Below are positions 60,201 to 64,000 of a stretch of DNA of 64,000 bases, piece by piece; the first letter of the stretch is position 1, and each line of letters starts with the position of its first letter. Source of the DNA: Vitis vinifera (taxonomy: Eukaryota; Streptophyta; Magnoliopsida; Vitales; Vitaceae); the NCBI RefSeq assembly GCF_030704535.1, contig NC_081811.1, positions 1,747,501 to 1,811,500 of the forward strand, given 5' to 3'. A program made the position numbers and the translations under genes. A model generated the notes under the pieces. It saw nothing but the letters and a program-made list of their open reading frames with translations, was not told the DNA's origin and made no database searches.

Positions 60201-62229
60201 CGCAAAAATCTAGAGGAATACAGAAGATTGATTGAATTGGAGATGAAGTAGGAGGCAAAACCAAGAAGCCTAGTGGATAAAGAAGGGAAGTGCAATAGAA
60301 AGTTTTCCATAGGATACAAGATGCTCATTGAGGAAGCATGTAGGATTTGGTTGAGGGAGCATGGAACCCAGGGAGAACAGAAACAAAATGAGGTCATTCA
60401 GTGGTTTTCAAGATTTAATACTCAGATTATCAGAGATAGGCCCAACGTTGGTGGATTATCTTTTCCAGCACTATTTATTCTGGACAAGGAGGGGGTAGGT
60501 TTGGTTGGTGAAAAGGAGTTTTGAGGAGTTTGCAGAGCCACAAGGTAGTAAAGGACTTCAAATCCGTTAGATTTTCTGGGAAAATTTATAAGTTCATTGC
60601 AAAGTTTCTGGCCCAACTGTTGATATCCAAGAAATGTGTCCTTCTAAAAGGGTAGACAATTTCCTTTTTATAGGAGGGTAGACAAATTTTTGGATGTGGT
60701 GTTGATAGCATTTATTCTAGATTAAGAATAGAGGACCAGGATTCATCTGCAAACCCTTTCTACTTTATCATTTAAGCCTACCATATTTTCAGGTCAGCAA
60801 CTGAGAAATCTGATCTCCTTTTTCTCACAATAGTCACTGTTCTCTGGAGATGAGCAAATTTATCAACTATTGCAACACTTGAAGGTTTTTTCGGATCTAA
60901 ACCTTTGTCCCTTGGCCTTTCTGCTCATCCACCTCAGTATCGACATTCCACATATCAGGCTACCTTCCTTGAGCATGTGGTTTCTTGGTCACTCAACCTT
61001 ATGATGGCAATGCTCTACAATGTATCCTAGCGATCAATCTCAACCATCTGATCGACCCTGTTCTTTAGTCTAATCAGAGATGTAATCATATAACATATCA
61101 TGATTTCATGATTGTCTTTTGGTTATGATCCAATTTGTACCTTCAATTTTCTGATTTTGCATCTACTCCACATTCATCAACAAAGACTGTTATATGCAAA
61201 TAAACAAACACCAAAGAACCACAGCCTAGATGTTTTGCCAATTCATCTATGAATAGTGCAAAAAGATACACCTCAAAGCTGGCTCCTAAAGTAAGTCGAT
61301 GCTTCTCTCACTGCCGATTATCCTTACAATAGCTACATGTCTTCTATCCTAGGTTTTTCCTCTATCAAGAAGAACCAAGTGAATATGTATTTGGAAAACG
61401 ACACCTCAAGGGATAAATTTCTTAAATTGATCAAATAACTAACCACCCTAAACTTATTGCTCATCTTCAGTTTTAGAACTCTTTCATCCAAATGCTTGAT
61501 TTCATAAATTTGTTCAATAAATCAATTATCTATTTCATTTCTTGAAGGATAAAAATAATAATAATAACAATAAAAATAAGAAAAAAAATTAACACAAACC
61601 AATATAAATATAAACTTCCAGAGGAAAATTTTCAAAAAAGAAAATAGTTACCCCCTAATCGTCTTCTCATAATTCCACCAATGCCCTGTGTTGAAAACCA
61701 TGATATCTGCACCTCTCCAGTGGTTGGAGCTCCAATCCATTTGATCCACTCTCAGAGTTATTCTCACATTTGCCGGAGCTCCATGTGGAGGCCGGCCCTG
61801 CACTACGACGAATGGAGCTCTGTAGTATTCAATGGTGCAGTTGAAATCACTAAACTTGAACGCCAAGAACCCAGTGTGCTTTGTGATTGGATTCCCATTC
61901 ACTTCATAAATTGAACTCTTATTGGAAACTGCTGAAGATAGCATGCAAAGAAGGGATTCCCATTGGTTTCTTCCAATGGAATCACCAACAAACACAACCC
62001 GCCGGTTCCTCAGCTTCTCCAACATGACGTTTGCATCAAATCTGTATTCAAAATAGAATTAAGGAAAAAAGAAAAGATCAAAATAACATCCTTCTTCCTA
62101 TTCTTTTTCCTAATTAAAGTCTTTAAAAAATTTAAAAAAAAATTAAAAATTGCTACTGACAGAACAAACCCATGACAAACTAAAAAATTAAGGTACAACT
62201 GTTCTGTTTTTTTTTTCTTTTTTTGAAAA

Positions 62230-62283
<54 letters not shown>

Positions 62284-63050
62284 AAGAAACTCGTTTTTCT
62301 GCCCAAAATAGTGGTTCCAAGGATTAGTTGAATGCAGCTTTTCCCTTCTGTCAGTTTCCAACCATTGAAATTTTCAAAATTCAAAACTTCCATTTTCTTT
62401 TTCTTTCTTTTTTTTTTTCCATGATTTCAGAAACCAAACAGAGCCTAAAATAAAACAAAACAGATGATATATCCGAAGATATAAAATTATGAAGTAGATT
62501 AAAAGGTGAAATTTTGATATTTCGTTTTCTTTTATTATCCTCAGTTTTCTCAGCAATCAAACAGAACATAAGAGTAATTAAAAAAAGGAAAAAAGAAAAC
62601 CAATGAATGGACAGACCTGGGCAAGTTGCAATGCTTAGGCTGCCAGCGCCACTTGGTGTAGAAACTATCAGGCCTACCATTTTCAGAACAACGAAACCCA
62701 TCATCCAGCAATGAACAATTCTGGGATTGATACAGAGGATAGCTCTCATCCCAAACCCAGTTCCCATCAAACACGTTACACCCGTCACCACCCTCTTCAA
62801 GAAACCCCGGCAGCACATCGACAACCGCCTCTGACGACGACGGGGAGGACAACGGCGACTCAACAAATCCCAGCCAAGAAAGCCTCCCAGGCAAGGCACG
62901 AGTGCGAAGCCCCTGACTGACAGAACGGTAATCCAAGAAAAAGAAACATCCAATGAAACATATAGCAACGAGGAAGAAGCCAAGAACGCCCAGAGACGAC
63001 TCAAGAGGATTGAAGCGCTTGAATTTCTTCAAGAACTCCATGCGGGTCAT
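57257..63050 (-). CDS. Trichome-birefringence-like (TBL/DUF231) wall polysaccharide O-acetyltransferase-type protein
   Basis: Four exons in order of translation: 63050-62617, 62041-61652, 60018-59860, 57665-57257; phases agree; 463 aa. An N-terminal type II membrane anchor follows a basic stretch ([20 protein letters not shown], about residues 20-40), consistent with Golgi residence. The PMR5N/TBL domain begins [17 protein letters not shown] and includes [18 protein letters not shown]. The catalytic esterase-like motifs are present: GDS in [15 protein letters not shown] (exon 2) and DxxH in [16 protein letters not shown] (exon 4). Also present are [17 protein letters not shown] and [19 protein letters not shown] proteins acetylate xylan, mannan, pectin or xyloglucan; which substrate applies here cannot be read off. 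The ATG at 63050 is first in frame; another at 63041 is possible. Intron 3 (57666-59859) holds two MITEs and a tandem duplication. Intron 2 (60019-61651) holds old repeat debris with no intact frame. Intron 1 holds a (GA)n tract. Confidence 0.93.
57936..58051. mobile_element. Tourist/Harbinger-type MITE with TAA target duplication
   Basis: 116 bp with terminal inverted repeats GAGTCTGTTTGGTGATT and (reverse-complemented) GAGTCCGTTTAGTAGTGATT, flanked by TAA at 57933-57935 and 58052-58054. The nearby tandem copy at 58191-58342 has the same flanks joined through a single TAA (58209-58211), an empty site that fixes both ends and the 3-bp target duplication. TAA-type duplications and GRGYCTGTTTGG-like ends are typical of PIF/Harbinger MITEs. 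Lies in TBL intron 3. Confidence 0.85.
58052..58342. repeat. Tandem duplication of about 150 bp in TBL intron 3
   Basis: Unit 1 (about 57915-57935 plus 58052-58186) and unit 2 (about 58191-58342) share long stretches such as AATAATTTTCCAGCTAGG, AATGATTCACCCAAAAAG and GGCTTTGTTTGAGTTTAT, with scattered substitutions. Unit 1 is interrupted by the MITE at 57936-58051, unit 2 is not. Confidence 0.85.
59046..59415. mobile_element. Second Tourist-like element in TBL intron 3
   Basis: 370 bp with terminal inverted repeats GGGTCTGTTTGGTAAC at the left and, reverse-complemented, GGGCCTGTTTGGCAAC at the right (14 of 16 identical). Flanks are TAA (59043-59045) and TAG (59416-59418), one change away from a 3-bp target duplication. 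The internal part is AT-rich and non-coding, with subterminal inverted phrases (CTTGAAAATAGC, AAGAGCTATTCT). Confidence 0.75.
62232..62275. repeat. (GA)n microsatellite in TBL intron 1
   Basis: About 22 uninterrupted AG units. On the transcribed strand it reads as (CT)n within the 575-bp first intron (62042-62616), downstream of the donor and not overlapping coding sequence. Confidence 0.95.
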
Positions 63051-64000
63051 CCTCCAAACAAGCCTTCCCACTCCCTCCTATACATCCATCCTCCTAGGAA
63101 AAAAAAAAGGCTAAAAAAAAAAAAAGAAACAAGAAGAGAAAAAGAAAAAAGAAAAGAAAACTTTCCAAAAGGATTTTTTTGGGTTGTGGGGTTTGTTTCT
63201 TCAGTTTTTATAGTGAAGAAGATTAGAGAACGAAAGCAGAGTCAGAAGATGAGAAGATGGTGCTGTAGCAATGGAGGTGGGCCCTCCAACAATGACAGCA
63301 TTCATGCCTAAGTAGACTCGTACATTGCCTTTGGCCCAACAACAAATCACACTCCCACATTATCTATTATTAATGTACACAGATCTCTGCAATAATGGTG
63401 GGTATACCTCTCCTCCCAGTCCCAGAGAGAAATGAAACTGCCCTTTTCTTCACACACAGCGAGAAGTGGGGGCATTGCAATGATTTTTAAGGGCGGATTC
63501 GGTTTGGGTTTAGGGGCAGTGGCCCTTATTTTTAGGGGACAGGGGGGTTTTTCAAAATTGGAAGTGGGTTTAGTGGGAAGAACGTGGGCTAAAACCCCAA
63601 ATCCAACAAATATACAGCGGTCACAAGTCACAACCAGGTCAGAGGAAACCATAAATTCGTTTTTCTTCCCAATTTGCCCTTCCATCCCTTGCCTAATTTC
63701 TGGATTTTACACCTCCTTTAGAGGGCACCTTTGTAACAACCCATTACCATTTAAATTGCAGTTAGCCCCATGCCCATAAATTCACCATAAATGCTTTTAT
63801 TTCCTGATCTAGTTTGTATCAATTTAAATCTTAAATTAAAAATTAGATAAATGAAATGAAAAAAAAAAAAAGGAAGAAAATAGGGTGAGGGTATTTTGGT
63901 AATTTTAAAAATCTATTTTTGAATTTTATAATTTCATAAATATTAAAAATATATTATTTTCCAGCTCTAATGAAAATGCTTTCCTATAATTGGGATAACT
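63051..64000. other. Promoter and upstream region of the TBL gene
   Basis: On the minus strand this is the leader and promoter of the TBL gene. The first 120 bases are extremely A-rich on the plus strand (T-rich in the leader). Frames at 63347-63685 (minus) and 63432-63779 (plus) overlap each other antisense and carry no domain. No other gene seen up to the window end. Confidence 0.5.

Noticed and set aside
60197-60616. Overlapping frames in TBL intron 2, one with a retroelement-like flavour
   Set aside because: Both strands open by chance, with no identifiable reverse transcriptase, gag or nuclease motif; left as intron debris.

Overview
This window is nuclear DNA of a flowering plant. The genes have many GT-AG introns, the intergenic DNA is AT-rich, and small transposons and microsatellites are common. 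The bHLH gene reads like the grapevine anthocyanin/proanthocyanidin regulator MYC1 (TT8/AN1 type), so a Vitis-like eudicot is the best guess. That is inference from family resemblance, not a database match. Exon models were built by hand from reading frame, splice-site dinucleotides and family conservation. Every coding model below keeps phase from start to stop.

Layout: (1) 840-5947 (+), a p31comet (MAD2-binding, HORMA-regulating) gene of 7 exons and 276 aa, with a large repeat-filled fifth intron that carries a SINE-like insertion. (2) 7950-16704 (+), the XPD/ERCC2 helicase of TFIIH (UVH6), 12 exons, 758 aa, all helicase and Fe-S residues in place. (3) 20707-22324 (+), a small unrecognised coiled-coil protein of 117 aa with a possible 5' leader exon near 18.9-19.06 kb. 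(4) 22968-28493 (-), the MYC1/TT8-like bHLH regulator, 8 exons including a 15-nt micro-exon, 696 aa. (5) 28.5-38.7 kb, no convincing gene; eroded repeats. (6) 38668-40968 (-), an aluminium-activated malate transporter (ALMT) family anion channel, 6 exons, 440 aa. (7) 41-50.9 kb, no convincing gene. (8) about 50.92-54.93 kb (+), a decayed inverted second copy of the ALMT gene including its promoter. (9) 55525-55926 (+), a secreted single-domain Gnk2/DUF26 protein. (10) 57257-63050 (-), a trichome-birefringence-like (TBL/DUF231) Golgi O-acetyltransferase-type gene, 4 exons, 463 aa, whose introns host two Tourist-type MITEs.

The genes do not form a pathway; this is ordinary plant gene neighbourhood. 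The most notable structure is the divergent inverted ALMT duplication with one intact and one broken copy. Next are a MITE insertion dated and bounded by an empty site in a neighbouring tandem copy, a tandem duplication that copied a splice acceptor inside XPD, and the micro-exon and poly-Glu tract of the MYC1-like gene. I found no CRISPR array, no tRNA gene I would call, no rRNA and no clearly new multi-gene system.
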